Below, piece by piece: positions 9,235 through 17,965 of a stretch of DNA of 64,000 nucleotides (positions are counted from its first letter, which is position 1; each line of letters begins with the position of its first letter). Under the pieces are notes generated by a model. The model ran no database searches, was not told the origin of the DNA, and saw only the letters and a list, made by a program, of their open reading frames with translations. A program made the position numbers and the translations under genes. The stretch lies in contig NZ_POAF01000006.1 of the NCBI RefSeq assembly GCF_003309065.1, positions 186,001-250,000 on the forward strand, read 5' to 3'. Origin of the DNA: Glutamicibacter soli. GTDB lineage: Bacteria > Actinomycetota > Actinomycetes > Actinomycetales > Micrococcaceae.

Positions 9235-10089
9235 TCAGGGGTGGCGCGATGATTCCCCGGCCAGCACCGAGCGGTAGCCTTCGCGGTACCCGGGGAATGC
9301 CAGCGTGAAGCCGGTGGACAGCAGCTTGGAGTTATCGATCCTGCGGTCCGCGGCGCGCCGGGCGGCGGGTTCGGTGGCCGCCGGGGGAACCGGCAGGTCC
9401 AGCTCGCCGGCCAGGAAGGTGAAGATGTCCTCCAGCTGCGCCGGTTCGTTGTCGGTCACCAGATACAGCTGCTCGGCGAGGTCGCCCAGTTCCGCCACAT
9501 GGACGATGGCCCGGGCCAGGTCGTCGCGGTGGATGCGGTTGGTCCAGTGGGATCCGAAAGGCAGCCGTGCGGTGCCGTTGCGCACCTGGGTGATCAGGTG
9601 GTTGCGTCCCGGTCCGTAGATGCCCGAAGCGCGCAGCACCGTCACCGGCAGCCCCGAATCGAGCAGTGCCTGCTCGGTGCGGGCCAGCACCACCGAGGTT
9701 TCGCGGTTGGGTTCCGAAGGGGTTGACTCGTCCACCCAGTCTCCGTGGTCTCCGCCGGAGACCGCCGAGGAGGAAACATAGATGATGCGCTCAAGCTGCG
9801 GCGCCTGCTCCTTGAGTGCGGCGACCAGCTTGTCGGCCACCTGCAGGTAGGCCCGCTCGTAGCCCGGCACGTCGCGGCTGGCAGGCACCGGGGTGAGCAC
9901 CGCGATCCGGGTTTCCGGGTCGATCCGCGGCCAGGGCTCGTCGCCCTGCAAATCGACGTCCTGGCCGTGCAGCGGCGCGGGCAGCTTGGAGCTGTTCCGG
10001 CGCCATCCGGTCACCTCGTGGCCGAGGGCGGCGAAGCGCAGCCCGGCTTCGGTGGCCACGTCGCCGCAGCTGATCAGCAGAATTTTCAC
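9235..10089 (-). CDS. NAD(P)-dependent epimerase/dehydratase-like SDR protein
   Basis: A 284-residue extended-SDR protein. The start is GTG at 10089, seven bp behind AAGGAG; a further upstream open frame lacks protein character. The N-terminus VKILLISCGDVATEAGLRFA has a degenerate nucleotide loop (G-D-V-A instead of GxxGxxG). The middle has YVSSSAVSGGDHGDWVDEST in place of the usual S-Y-x3-K, so the catalytic Tyr/Lys pair is not obvious, and VLRASGIYGPGRNHL resembles the YeeZ/epimerase substrate loop. It is probably a redox or binding member of the YeeZ-like group with unknown substrate. It is divergent from umuD, with 196 bp between. Confidence 0.75.
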   Translation of the reverse strand: MKILLISCGDVATEAGLRFAALGHEVTGWRRNSSKLPAPLHGQDVDLQGDEPWPRIDPETRIAVLTPVPASRDVPGYERAYLQVADKLVAALKEQAPQLERIIYVSSSAVSGGDHGDWVDESTPSEPNRETSVVLARTEQALLDSGLPVTVLRASGIYGPGRNHLITQVRNGTARLPFGSHWTNRIHRDDLARAIVHVAELGDLAEQLYLVTDNEPAQLEDIFTFLAGELDLPVPPAATEPAARRAADRRIDNSKLLSTGFTLAFPGYREGYRSVLAGESSRHP

Positions 10090-10214
10090 GGTACTCCTTG
10101 GCTGGAACGGTGCGGGCTGCGGATGCCGCGCTCTCCCAGCGTAGGTGCAGCCGTGTGTCCTGGCCATTTTGGGCTTCACAAATAGTCGTCGGCACGGTGT
10201 CGATCAAACAGGGT

Positions 10215-10228
10215 ACAATTCCAATTGT
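10215..10228. promoter_or_regulatory. palindrome upstream of umuDC
   Basis: ACAATT-CC-AATTGT lies 58 bp upstream of the umuD GTG. The following GTTCG resembles half of a LexA box, but the second half-site at the right spacing is missing. It may be an operator for umuDC or for the divergent SDR gene. Confidence 0.4.
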
Positions 10229-10285
10229 TCGAAAGTTTATGCGAATAAATTCTCCGTGGGATGGATCGAAGCAGGTGAGACAGCG

Positions 10286-10702
10286 GTGGCAGATGCGCAG
10301 CCGTACGTGCCGGAAGGCGCCAGCCAGGGGCCCGTGCAAGCGGTCTCCGCGATGGGCTTTCCTTCCCCCGCCCGCGACTATTTCGACGGCGGATTCGACC
10401 TGAACCGCCTGCTGGTCAAGGACCGGGTATCCACCTTCATCATGCGCGTGGGCGGAGGATCCATGCAGTCCGCCGGAATCTACGACGGCGACGAGATCAT
10501 CGTGGACCGCTCGATGCCGGTGCGCCACAACTCCGTGGTGGTCCTGACGCTCAACGGCCAGCTGCTGGTGCGCCGCTGGCAGATCGACGGACAGCGGGTC
10601 GGGCTGCTGTGCGACGAGTCCACGCTGCCGGTGGTGCTCGCCGAGGGAGACGACGTGAGCGTCTTCGGAGTGGTCACGAGGTGCCTGCACCATGTCCGGT
10701 GA
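10286..10702 (+). CDS. umuD: UmuD-like S24 protein with altered catalytic residues
   Basis: A 138-residue partner of the Y-family polymerase. It aligns well with Umu[21 protein letters not shown], then [20 protein letters not shown] and VFGVVTR near the end. GTG 10286 is chosen because AGGTGAGA precedes it and the protein begins where UmuD should. The nucleophile S59 is present, but the usual G-D-S-M is G-G-S-M, the catalytic Lys (E. coli K97 position, normally V-K-K/R-L) is R96 in LLVRRW, and the scissile Cys/Ala-Gly is Met23-Gly24. Self-cleavage may therefore be lost or altered. It overlaps umuC by 11 bp, indicating coupled translation. Confidence 0.88.
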   Translation: MADAQPYVPEGASQGPVQAVSAMGFPSPARDYFDGGFDLNRLLVKDRVSTFIMRVGGGSMQSAGIYDGDEIIVDRSMPVRHNSVVVLTLNGQLLVRRWQIDGQRVGLLCDESTLPVVLAEGDDVSVFGVVTRCLHHVR

Positions 10703-11984
10703 ACACGTCGCGCTCGTCGACGTCAACAACTTCTACGTCTCCTGCGAGCGTGTTTTCGACCGCTCGCTGATGAACCGGCCGGTTGTGGTGCTCTCCAATA
10801 ACGACGGCTGCGTGGTGGCCCGCTCCCAGGAGGCCAAGGACCTGGGCATCGGGACCGGCGAGCCGTTCTTCAAGGTGCAGCGCTACATGCAAACCCACAA
10901 CCTCGCCGTGCGCTCAAGCAACTACGAACTCTACGGCGACATCTCGGCGCGGGTCATGGAACTGCTCGGCCGCTTCGGCACCTGGCATGAGGTGTACTCC
11001 ATCGACGAATCATTCGTCGGACTGGAGGGCGGCCTGGAACAGGTGCGTACCACGGCCGCGCAGATCCGTTCGTCCATCGACCGCCTGATCGGGGTCCCGG
11101 TGTGTGTCGGGGTGTCCTCGACCAAGACGCTGGCCAAGTTCGCCAACCACGTCGCCAAGCACAATGCGAACCTCGGCGGGGTGTGCGTGCAGGACCTCAT
11201 GGACCCGGACGTGCTCGCACGGATCAAGTCGCTGGTGCCAGCCACGGATGTCTGGGGCGTCGGGCGCAAGACCGGCGCCAAGCTGGCCGGCATGGGCATC
11301 GAATCCATTGCGGACCTCGAAGCAGCCGATCCGATGCTGATCCGGCGAAAATTCTCGGTGGTCCTGCAACGCACGGTGTTCGAGCTCAACGGGCAACGAT
11401 GCATCGGCCCGGTCGAGGAGCGCAGAGACAAGGGGCAGGTGATGTTCACCCGATCCTTCTCCTCCCCGGTGCGCACGCGCGAAGCCATGGAAGAAGTCAT
11501 GTCCATCTACGCGCAGAAGGCCGCCGCGCGCCTGGCCAAGGAAGGCCGCTATGCGTCGCTGCTGACGGTGATGGCCGGGACCAGCCGCTTCGCCCAGGGG
11601 GAGGCCTCCTTCCCCAGCACCCAGGTGCGGTTGCCCAAACCCACCCGCGACCCGATCCTGCTGACGCGTCTGGCCGTGGCCGCCATGAACGGGCTGATGC
11701 ACACCGGCGTGGACTATGTGCGCGGCGGAGTCATCCTCTCCGGGCTGAGCGACTCCCCGGGCGAAGCGCAGCTGGACCTCTTCGGCCAGGGCGGGAATGA
11801 TCCGGAGCACGAACCGGTGAACGTCTCGGGCGTGGTGCAGGACATCTCGGCGCGATTCGGGGCCAAGGCCATTGGCCTTGGACGCGCGGGGATCGCGCAG
11901 GCTCCGGCATGGTCGATGAAGCGGGAGCACATCTCCCAGCGCTACACCACCGAGTGGGACGAGCTGCCCCTGGTGAAGGCCTGA
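10692..11984 (+). CDS. umuC: UmuC-like Y-family DNA polymerase
   Basis: A 430-residue translesion polymerase. Motif I is [19 protein letters not shown], the second carboxylate motif is [11 protein letters not shown], and helix-hairpin-helix type sequence follows ([19 protein letters not shown]). The little-finger domain and the C-terminal UmuC-specific tail ([19 protein letters not shown]) are both present, so length and domain order are normal. It catalyses error-prone synthesis past lesions with UmuD. Start codon overlaps the end of umuD, so the two are one operon; no consensus LexA box was found upstream. Confidence 0.95.
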   Translation: MSGEHVALVDVNNFYVSCERVFDRSLMNRPVVVLSNNDGCVVARSQEAKDLGIGTGEPFFKVQRYMQTHNLAVRSSNYELYGDISARVMELLGRFGTWHEVYSIDESFVGLEGGLEQVRTTAAQIRSSIDRLIGVPVCVGVSSTKTLAKFANHVAKHNANLGGVCVQDLMDPDVLARIKSLVPATDVWGVGRKTGAKLAGMGIESIADLEAADPMLIRRKFSVVLQRTVFELNGQRCIGPVEERRDKGQVMFTRSFSSPVRTREAMEEVMSIYAQKAAARLAKEGRYASLLTVMAGTSRFAQGEASFPSTQVRLPKPTRDPILLTRLAVAAMNGLMHTGVDYVRGGVILSGLSDSPGEAQLDLFGQGGNDPEHEPVNVSGVVQDISARFGAKAIGLGRAGIAQAPAWSMKREHISQRYTTEWDELPLVKA

Positions 11985-12040
11985 GATTCCCGGCCCGCCA
12001 AGCCAAGTTTCCTCGCAGGATCGAATGGAAGAATGTTCCC

Positions 12041-13330
12041 ATGACACCTTGTACGTGCCGGCTTGTTTCGCTGGGTATGCTTTCCGTCCTGGTGCTGGGC
12101 GGCTGCAGCGCCGCCCAGCCCGGCAACCAGAACCCCACCCCCAGCGCGTCCGCAACGTCTGCACCGGGGGTGGGCAGCTCAGCGTCCGCAAGCCCGCAGC
12201 CGTCCTCCACTCCGACCGAAGGCCCGGAGCAGAGCTCAGCGCCATCCAGCCAGGGCACCGAGTCCTCGACGCCCGCTGGCGGATCCGGCGTGCGGGAGCA
12301 GGCCGAGGCGCTGGTTGATGAGATGACTCTGGATGACCAGGCGGCCAGCCTGGTGATGGCCGGTGTTCCAGCCACCGGCGCCGGCGCAGCGCAGATCGCC
12401 GCGCTGGAGGAGCAGGGTATCTCGAATGTCTTCCTGCGCGGACGCTCGCAGCTCTCGGTCTCCCAAACTGCGGCGCAGGTCCGGAAAATCACCGACGCCC
12501 TGGACCGGAATGTCCCGGGCAAGCTGCCGGTATGGGTGGCCACCGACCAGGAAGGCGGCTTCGTCCGAGTCCTGCAGGGCCCCGGGTTCACCGAACTGCC
12601 CACTGCGTTGACACAGGGTGCCTGGTCCCAGGCCACGCTGAAATCAAGGATGTCCGCCGTTGGCGGCGAACTGGCCGAGGCAGGCATCAACGTGAACCTG
12701 GCGCCAGTGGCCGATGTGGTTCCTTCCAGCATCGGCACGGCCAACGACCCGATCGGCTACTTCGGCCGCGAGTATGCGAACAACGCCGCGGATGCCGCCG
12801 CGGACGTGCTGACGATCAACCAGGCGCTGGCGGCCGAAGGTGTCCAGCCGGTGGTCAAGCACTTCCCGGGGCTGGGGCGAGTCACCGCGAATACCGACAC
12901 CTCAAGCTCCGTCACTGACACATCGGTTGGCGCCGGGTCCCAGGATCTTGAGCCCTTCAAGGAAGCGATTGCGCAGGACCTGTCCTGGGTGATGGTTTCC
13001 AACGCCCGCTACACGCAGATCGATGGGAAGAACGACGCGCCATTTTCGTCCAAGGTGATCACCGGGTTGCTGCGCGACAAGCTGGGATACGACGGACTGG
13101 TCATCTCCGATGACCTGTGCAAGGCGGAACAGGTGTCGAGCGTTTCGGTGGGGCAGCGTGCGGTGAAATTCGTTGCGGCCGGCGGCACCGTGCCGCTGTG
13201 CGTGAATACTTCGGACGCCGTCACGATGGCCGCGGCGCTGGCTCGTGAAGCCAAATCCGACAAGCAGTTCGCTGCCCAGGTCCGCGAGGCGGCGGTGATG
13301 GTGCTGGAGGAGAAGCTGGAAGGAAGATAG
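12041..13330 (+). CDS. GH3-family lipoprotein, NagZ-like beta-N-acetylhexosaminidase
   Basis: A 429-residue predicted lipoprotein. The signal peptide ends in a lipobox L-G-G-C with Cys22 lipidated, followed by a ~65-residue Ser/Pro/Thr-rich spacer. The GH3 TIM barrel shows VATDQEGGFVRVLQGPGFT, NLAPVADVV and KHFPGLGRVTANTD; the nucleophile region is GLVISDDL. NagZ enzymes cleave GlcNAc-MurNAc muropeptides in cell-wall recycling. The loop that in NagZ carries the Asp-Ser-His acid/base dyad here reads NTDTSSSVTD, with no His, so catalysis may differ. ATG 12041 is chosen because the signal peptide starts there. Single-gene unit ending in a bidirectional terminator. Confidence 0.88.
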   Translation: MTPCTCRLVSLGMLSVLVLGGCSAAQPGNQNPTPSASATSAPGVGSSASASPQPSSTPTEGPEQSSAPSSQGTESSTPAGGSGVREQAEALVDEMTLDDQAASLVMAGVPATGAGAAQIAALEEQGISNVFLRGRSQLSVSQTAAQVRKITDALDRNVPGKLPVWVATDQEGGFVRVLQGPGFTELPTALTQGAWSQATLKSRMSAVGGELAEAGINVNLAPVADVVPSSIGTANDPIGYFGREYANNAADAAADVLTINQALAAEGVQPVVKHFPGLGRVTANTDTSSSVTDTSVGAGSQDLEPFKEAIAQDLSWVMVSNARYTQIDGKNDAPFSSKVITGLLRDKLGYDGLVISDDLCKAEQVSSVSVGQRAVKFVAAGGTVPLCVNTSDAVTMAAALAREAKSDKQFAAQVREAAVMVLEEKLEGR

Positions 13331-13369
13331 CCAGACTGCACCTCGGGGGAATCGTTTTTAACAGGCGGC

Positions 13370-13410
13370 GGCCCGGACGACTTCTTACTCGCGAAGAAGC
13401 CGTCCGGGCC
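13370..13410. terminator. bidirectional terminator
   Basis: GGCCCGGACG-A-CTTCTT pairs with AAGAAG-C-CGTCCGGGCC around a 7-nt loop, between the convergent GH3 and subtilase genes. Confidence 0.9.
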
Positions 13411-13447
13411 GGTCTATTGCTGGGACGCTGGCTGGGAGCCTGCGGTC

Positions 13448-16400
13448 CTAGCGGATTTTGAGCACCTGGGCACGTTCGCCCGACTCATTGTGCAGGTGCA
13501 GCAGCAGCGCCTTGGCATCCTTGGCGTTGCGGGCAACCGAGACTGGCAGGCGGGTGTCGTCCAGGTCGGTGAACAAGGTTCCGGTTGCGCCGAAGTCGAC
13601 CTTCGGAGCGGTCACATTGAACTTGACCCATCCGGTCTCGTCAATCGGAACCATCGAACCCTCCTCGTTGGTGTTGTACCAGGAGTAGCTCGCCACGCGG
13701 TAGGAGATGTCCGACGACTTCTCGGTCAGGCCCAGAGCAGCCAGCGACACCGGGAGGATTGCCGTGTTGGTGTCGAAGCTGTTGGTGTCCACATCGCCCA
13801 GTACGCCGTTGACCGGCTGCAGGTCGACCTGCTGGAGGGTCTTCAAATCGAAGGTTGCCACCAGATCGAGATCGATCTCGTCGATCGCGGTGGTGAAGCT
13901 GACAAAGTCGGCCTCGCCATCGTTGTTGGTGTCGATCTCGACATCAAGCTCGGTTCCGCCGGCCAGGTGAGCCCAGTTGGCGTAGGTCGAAATACCGACA
14001 TTCAGCAGACCGTCGGCGACACCGGTGCGCGGAGCTGTGGTCGAGGCACCGACGTGCTGCAGGTCCATCGACCGTGCGCCTGGAATGGCGTCCAGCGAGG
14101 ACGGGCCGCGCTTGCTGCTAGCGCCCAGTTCAAAGGCTCCCATCAGGGAGAAGACTTGGCTTGGGCCCTGGCCCGCGATGACGTCATCACCCTTGAGCGA
14201 AAGTTCCAGAGCCGAATCGTGCTTGCCGTTCTTGACCTTCTTGACCTTGGCCGACATGTCGGCGACTAGCTTCGGAGCAGCCTGGACAGGCACGCGCAGG
14301 GTTGGCGCGGACTTGCTGGTCAGCTCTACGCGTCCGGTGGCGTCTGCCAGCCACGCGCGGTCGAGGCCCGACTGCTGGGCGTCCATGGTTGGATCCATGG
14401 TCTTGGCCCAACGCTTCGGATCAACCTGCAAGGTGACCTTGACCTTGGTGCTCTTGCCCGGGGCGACAGTCACCGAACGGCGGTCGAGGCTGTAGGTGGC
14501 ACCCGGAATCTCGGTGGCAGGTACATACTTCACCGCGTAGGTCTGGGTCTTCTTGCTGGTGTTCTTCACCGTGATGTCGCGGCTGGCCTTGTACTTCTTC
14601 TTGCCCTCAAGCTCGACAACCCCGAAGACAACGCTGGTCAGATCCGAGTCCTTGGACGCGTAGGCGTAGGCCGGAGTGGAGATGGCCTTGTCTGCCATGA
14701 CGCGGCCGGCGCCCACGCGGTTCGGACCGTAGACGTCGCCGTCGGCATCCTTGATGTCGGTGGCGGCGGTGTTCATCACGATGCTCTTGGCCTGGGCCGG
14801 CGTCAGATCCGTGTCCTCAAGCACCAGTGCTGCAATGCCGGCAACCAGCGGGGTGGCCATGGACGTACCGGACATGACGGCGACGCCGTTGCCGGTGCCC
14901 ACGCCGACCGAACCGATCTGGGTACCCATGGCGGCGACATCCGGCTTCACGATGCCGTTGGACCCATGCACGCCTCGCGACGAGGACGAGTTCAAGGTAT
15001 CGAGCACACCGGAAGGGCTGGAAGCCGCGCCGGCGAAGTCGGGGGAGAGGGTGACCTTCAGCGTTCCGGCCTCGGCGGCAGGGCGCAGCTTGGTGGAATT
15101 ATCCAAGGTCAGCTGGGCGCCGGGGATGGTCGTGTTGCCGGCGATGCCGGCGTCGAAGACGTTGGCTTCGGAATCCAGCAGGACACCGGTGGCGCCTGCA
15201 GCCTCCGCGTTATTGAATCGAGCTGCGGAACCGCAGGGGAATTCGCCGTTTTCACTCCACTGCAGCCAGACCCACTTGCCCTTCAGCGAACCGGGCTCGA
15301 ACGGGCTGCAACCGAAGGCGTTGGACGAGGGGGCCATAACAACTTCGCCGGTCAGCTCGGCAGGATCTGCGTTGGTGTAATTGAAGTTCGCAGAGTACTG
15401 GCCAGCCACGTCACCGGCGACATCTGCCGGGGCGTCGACGCGAATCTTGTCCATGGTGAGCTTCGAGCCGACCGAGTTTGCCACGGTGAGCGAGCTGCGG
15501 GAGTTGCCCGGCGAGCCGCCCACATCGGTGACGTCGCCGGCGTTGCCGGAGGCCACCACGGAGAGGATGCCTGCAGCCGACAGCGCATCGACGATGTCAT
15601 TTTCCGGATCTTCCACTGGGGAGTGGTCCGAACCGAGGGACATGTTCACCACGTCGGCGCGGTCGGAGAAATCGCCGTCGCCGTTGGGATCAAGTACGTA
15701 GTCAAGTGCCTGGCCCACCACGTCGGATGAACCGGTGCAGCCGAAGACGCGGATGCCGATCAGCTGCGCCTCCGGGGCGGAACCGGGACCGACCTTCATG
15801 CCCATGACGTCGTCAGCCTTGAGCTTGGAGTAGTCGCCGGTGAAGGTGGTGCCGTCCGCGTTGACGCCGTACCCGGCTGCGGTGCCTGCCACGTGGGATC
15901 CGTGCCCGGCGAGTTCGCAGTCCAACGGGTTGGGATCAGGATTCGGGATCGGCTGGTAGTCGTCGGCATCCGGGTCGGCGTTGTAGTTGTCTCCGACCAG
16001 GTCCCAGCCGCCGATGAACTTCTTCGGGTCCAGCAGGCCAGAATCCGCAGCGGGAAGGCCCTTCGATGCCTGGGCTTGCTTGTAGCCCTCCAGGGTTCCG
16101 GGGCCGCCGAAGCTGGCGTGGGTGTAGTCGATGCCGGTGTCCAGCACCGCGATCTTCACCCCGTCACCGGTCTTGTCCAGTGCCGTCCACGACTCCAGCG
16201 CGCCGGTATCGATAACCGACCCGCGGTTGGATGGTTTCTTGGGAACAATGGCGCTGATCTTGGCGACATCCGTGCGCTCGGCCAGTGCCCGGAGCGCGTC
16301 TGCGTCACCGGTCAATGCCACGCCGCGCACGGCGTTGGACGTCGAGTAGATGACCTCGGAATCCGCCTGGGCGGCGAGCTCCTTGCCCTTCTGCTTGACC

Positions 16401-16711
16401 TCTGAGCGGATCTTCTTGACCTTGGCCGCATCCTTGGACTTGCCGGACTTCTTGACCTCCTGGAAGGCTCCGTCGCCTTCCAGCTGGACGAAGACCGAGA
16501 CTTCTCCGCTGGCCTTGGCCAAGGGCTTGGAAACCTTGAGGTTTGAAAGGGTATCGCTGCGGGTGACGGACAGCGAAGCTGCCTCATCCCCGTCCGCAGG
16601 TTGTGGAATATTGACTGCGCTTGCCGGACCGCCGATGGTGACCGCCAATGCCAAAGCAGTGGCTGATCCCAGCAGCAGGCGCGGCAGTGTGCCAGTGCGC
16701 CGTATGACCAT
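13448..16711 (-). CDS. secreted subtilisin-like serine protease (S8) with PA domain
   Basis: A 1087-residue exported protease. The order is: signal peptide (cleavage after ASA near residue 32), I9-type propeptide (about 60-160), S8 catalytic domain with Asp191 in VKIAVLDTGIDYTH, His270 in AGHGSHVAGTAAG and the Ser in MSGTSMATPLVAG, interrupted by a PA domain (GCSPFEPGSLKGKWVWLQW), then ~400 residues of beta-sandwich C-terminal region. ATG 16711 is supported by AGGAGA 5 bp upstream; an earlier in-frame ATG would place a non-signal tail in front. It degrades extracellular protein. No sortase motif or transmembrane anchor is visible at the end (GERAQVLKIR), so it is probably released. Confidence 0.93.
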   Translation of the reverse strand: MVIRRTGTLPRLLLGSATALALAVTIGGPASAVNIPQPADGDEAASLSVTRSDTLSNLKVSKPLAKASGEVSVFVQLEGDGAFQEVKKSGKSKDAAKVKKIRSEVKQKGKELAAQADSEVIYSTSNAVRGVALTGDADALRALAERTDVAKISAIVPKKPSNRGSVIDTGALESWTALDKTGDGVKIAVLDTGIDYTHASFGGPGTLEGYKQAQASKGLPAADSGLLDPKKFIGGWDLVGDNYNADPDADDYQPIPNPDPNPLDCELAGHGSHVAGTAAGYGVNADGTTFTGDYSKLKADDVMGMKVGPGSAPEAQLIGIRVFGCTGSSDVVGQALDYVLDPNGDGDFSDRADVVNMSLGSDHSPVEDPENDIVDALSAAGILSVVASGNAGDVTDVGGSPGNSRSSLTVANSVGSKLTMDKIRVDAPADVAGDVAGQYSANFNYTNADPAELTGEVVMAPSSNAFGCSPFEPGSLKGKWVWLQWSENGEFPCGSAARFNNAEAAGATGVLLDSEANVFDAGIAGNTTIPGAQLTLDNSTKLRPAAEAGTLKVTLSPDFAGAASSPSGVLDTLNSSSSRGVHGSNGIVKPDVAAMGTQIGSVGVGTGNGVAVMSGTSMATPLVAGIAALVLEDTDLTPAQAKSIVMNTAATDIKDADGDVYGPNRVGAGRVMADKAISTPAYAYASKDSDLTSVVFGVVELEGKKKYKASRDITVKNTSKKTQTYAVKYVPATEIPGATYSLDRRSVTVAPGKSTKVKVTLQVDPKRWAKTMDPTMDAQQSGLDRAWLADATGRVELTSKSAPTLRVPVQAAPKLVADMSAKVKKVKNGKHDSALELSLKGDDVIAGQGPSQVFSLMGAFELGASSKRGPSSLDAIPGARSMDLQHVGASTTAPRTGVADGLLNVGISTYANWAHLAGGTELDVEIDTNNDGEADFVSFTTAIDEIDLDLVATFDLKTLQQVDLQPVNGVLGDVDTNSFDTNTAILPVSLAALGLTEKSSDISYRVASYSWYNTNEEGSMVPIDETGWVKFNVTAPKVDFGATGTLFTDLDDTRLPVSVARNAKDAKALLLHLHNESGERAQVLKIR

Positions 16712-17049
16712 GATTCTCCTAGCCGAGCTGGACAGCGGAAATGCTCCCGAGGCCGGGCGGCCGATACGACAAAGCGGTGCGTGCCATGATGATCGTCCAG
16801 GGGCCGACGTCCGCCGAAGCATCAAGCCCCTAGTCTGGAATCATAGGTGACGCACGCCATATATCAAGGGGATATTGAACAATTATTGCGGGCCCGGCGG
16901 GCGGCCTGAATCCGTCTTTCATATTCAGTTGGCGGAAATTTCAACGGAGAATCGCCGATAGGTCAACGTGCGAGAGCCAAAATTTTTAGATTATTCCGTT
17001 CCGGGGCACGCGGCCTGTGACGGAAAGTGCATCGGCAGAGGAGGCGACG
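16712..17049. other. gene-free region upstream of the subtilase gene
   Basis: About 340 bp without a gene. It should hold the subtilase promoter. AT-rich patches (around 16855-16885 and 16977-16995) and a short ATATC/GATAT repeat near 16860-16877 are visible, but I can assign no specific operator. Confidence 0.5.
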
Positions 17050-17084
17050 CCGGCGGAACAAGGCATGTTTCCCTGCTCCGCCGG
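17050..17084 (-). terminator. terminator after the FBP-type gene
   Basis: CCGGCGGAACAAGG (17050-17063) pairs with CCCTGCTCCGCCGG (17071-17084) with two wobbles, 8 bp past the stop of the leftward gene at 17092. Confidence 0.75.
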
Positions 17085-17091
17085 AGGCCAG

Positions 17092-17580
17092 CTAGACGCG
17101 TTGGATGAAGCTGTCCACGCGCTCATCGAGCTGGATGATGCGCTGCGCAACGACCGCCATGGGATCGGGATTGATGGGGTCCTTCGGCGGAGCGATGCGT
17201 ACGTTGGCGGAGCATTCGAAACGGGTGCAGAGCAGGGTGCCCAACGTGTCCCCGTCGCGGCCGGCCTGGCCGGAGCGGCGGGTGGTGAACATTCCCACCG
17301 CGCACGGCAAGGTGACGTCGCGACACATCTCGCACATGGCGGCGCTGCCACCCTTGCGCGCGCCGTCGGTGGCGCGCAGCAGCAGGCCGCGGGTTTCCCC
17401 TGCGGTATTCGTATAGATCATGTAGCCGCGCTGCGGCATCTTGGGATCGCGCCATCCGAGGTATTCCAGCGACTCCCAGTCGAGGCTGTTGAAGTTTTCC
17501 GGCAGGGTGAGTTTTTTGGCTTCCTGGCGGCTGGCGTTGATGAAGCTGGCGCGGATGGTTTTTTCGGTCAATGGCTGCAT
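17092..17580 (-). CDS. FBP (elongation factor G-binding-like) treble-clef zinc-finger protein
   Basis: A 162-residue cytosolic protein. The N-terminal half is helical (TEKTIRASFINASRQEAKKL); the C-terminal half has a four-cysteine treble clef built from CEMCRD and LLCTRFECSANVR, with the RSGQAGRDGDTLGTLLC signature of the FBP C-terminal domain. Related FusB/Far1 proteins bind EF-G and release it from fusidic-acid-stalled ribosomes; in actinobacteria the chromosomal role is not established. ATG 17580 is chosen for the AAGGAATT site upstream. A stem (CGTCCGG/CCGGACG, 17600-17628) lies in its 5' leader and could influence expression. Confidence 0.85.
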   Translation of the reverse strand: MQPLTEKTIRASFINASRQEAKKLTLPENFNSLDWESLEYLGWRDPKMPQRGYMIYTNTAGETRGLLLRATDGARKGGSAAMCEMCRDVTLPCAVGMFTTRRSGQAGRDGDTLGTLLCTRFECSANVRIAPPKDPINPDPMAVVAQRIIQLDERVDSFIQRV

Positions 17581-17908
17581 GGTAATTCCTTGGAGGTTCC
17601 GTCCGGTGCCCGGCGGGAATGCCGGACGGCGCGCCAAAGGCGCTGAATAGTGGGAAGGATCGGGTCCCGTCTAAGGCGCGGAAACGATGCAGGGCAGCAA
17701 GGCATTGGCCGTCAACGCTGGAGTTGAAGCCGTGCTATTTGCCAGTTGCCCCGTCCGCCGCAGGGACGAACGGGCAGAGCGTCAAAGTGGCGTGCATCGC
17801 CGACCGCCCTTTCCCGTGCCCAGGCACGCAACAAATTGAGATACTTCAACCACTTTAGCAAGCCAGCCCGCTTGCCCCCAAGAACGTCTGGTCAGGTGGT
17901 TAAATACA
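17581..17908. other. gene-free region with leader hairpin
   Basis: About 330 bp between the FBP-type gene start and the pdxK terminator. It contains the 17600-17628 stem noted for the FBP leader and otherwise no ORF or motif that I can support. The FBP-gene promoter must lie here. Confidence 0.5.
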
Positions 17909-17942
17909 GACGCCGAGGAGAACGGTGGTTTTCCTCGGCGTC
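17909..17942 (-). terminator. terminator after pdxK
   Basis: GACGCCGAGGA (17909-17919) pairs perfectly with TCCTCGGCGTC (17932-17942), 24 bp past the pdxK stop codon. Confidence 0.85.
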
Positions 17943-17965
17943 GGCGGTTCCGCGTGCGGGACGGA

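Noticed and set aside
10227-10260. Possible LexA (SOS) box before umuD
   Set aside because: A GTTCG half-site is present, but the matching CGAAC at four-base spacing is absent; only a partial match remains, so I list the palindrome but not a LexA box.
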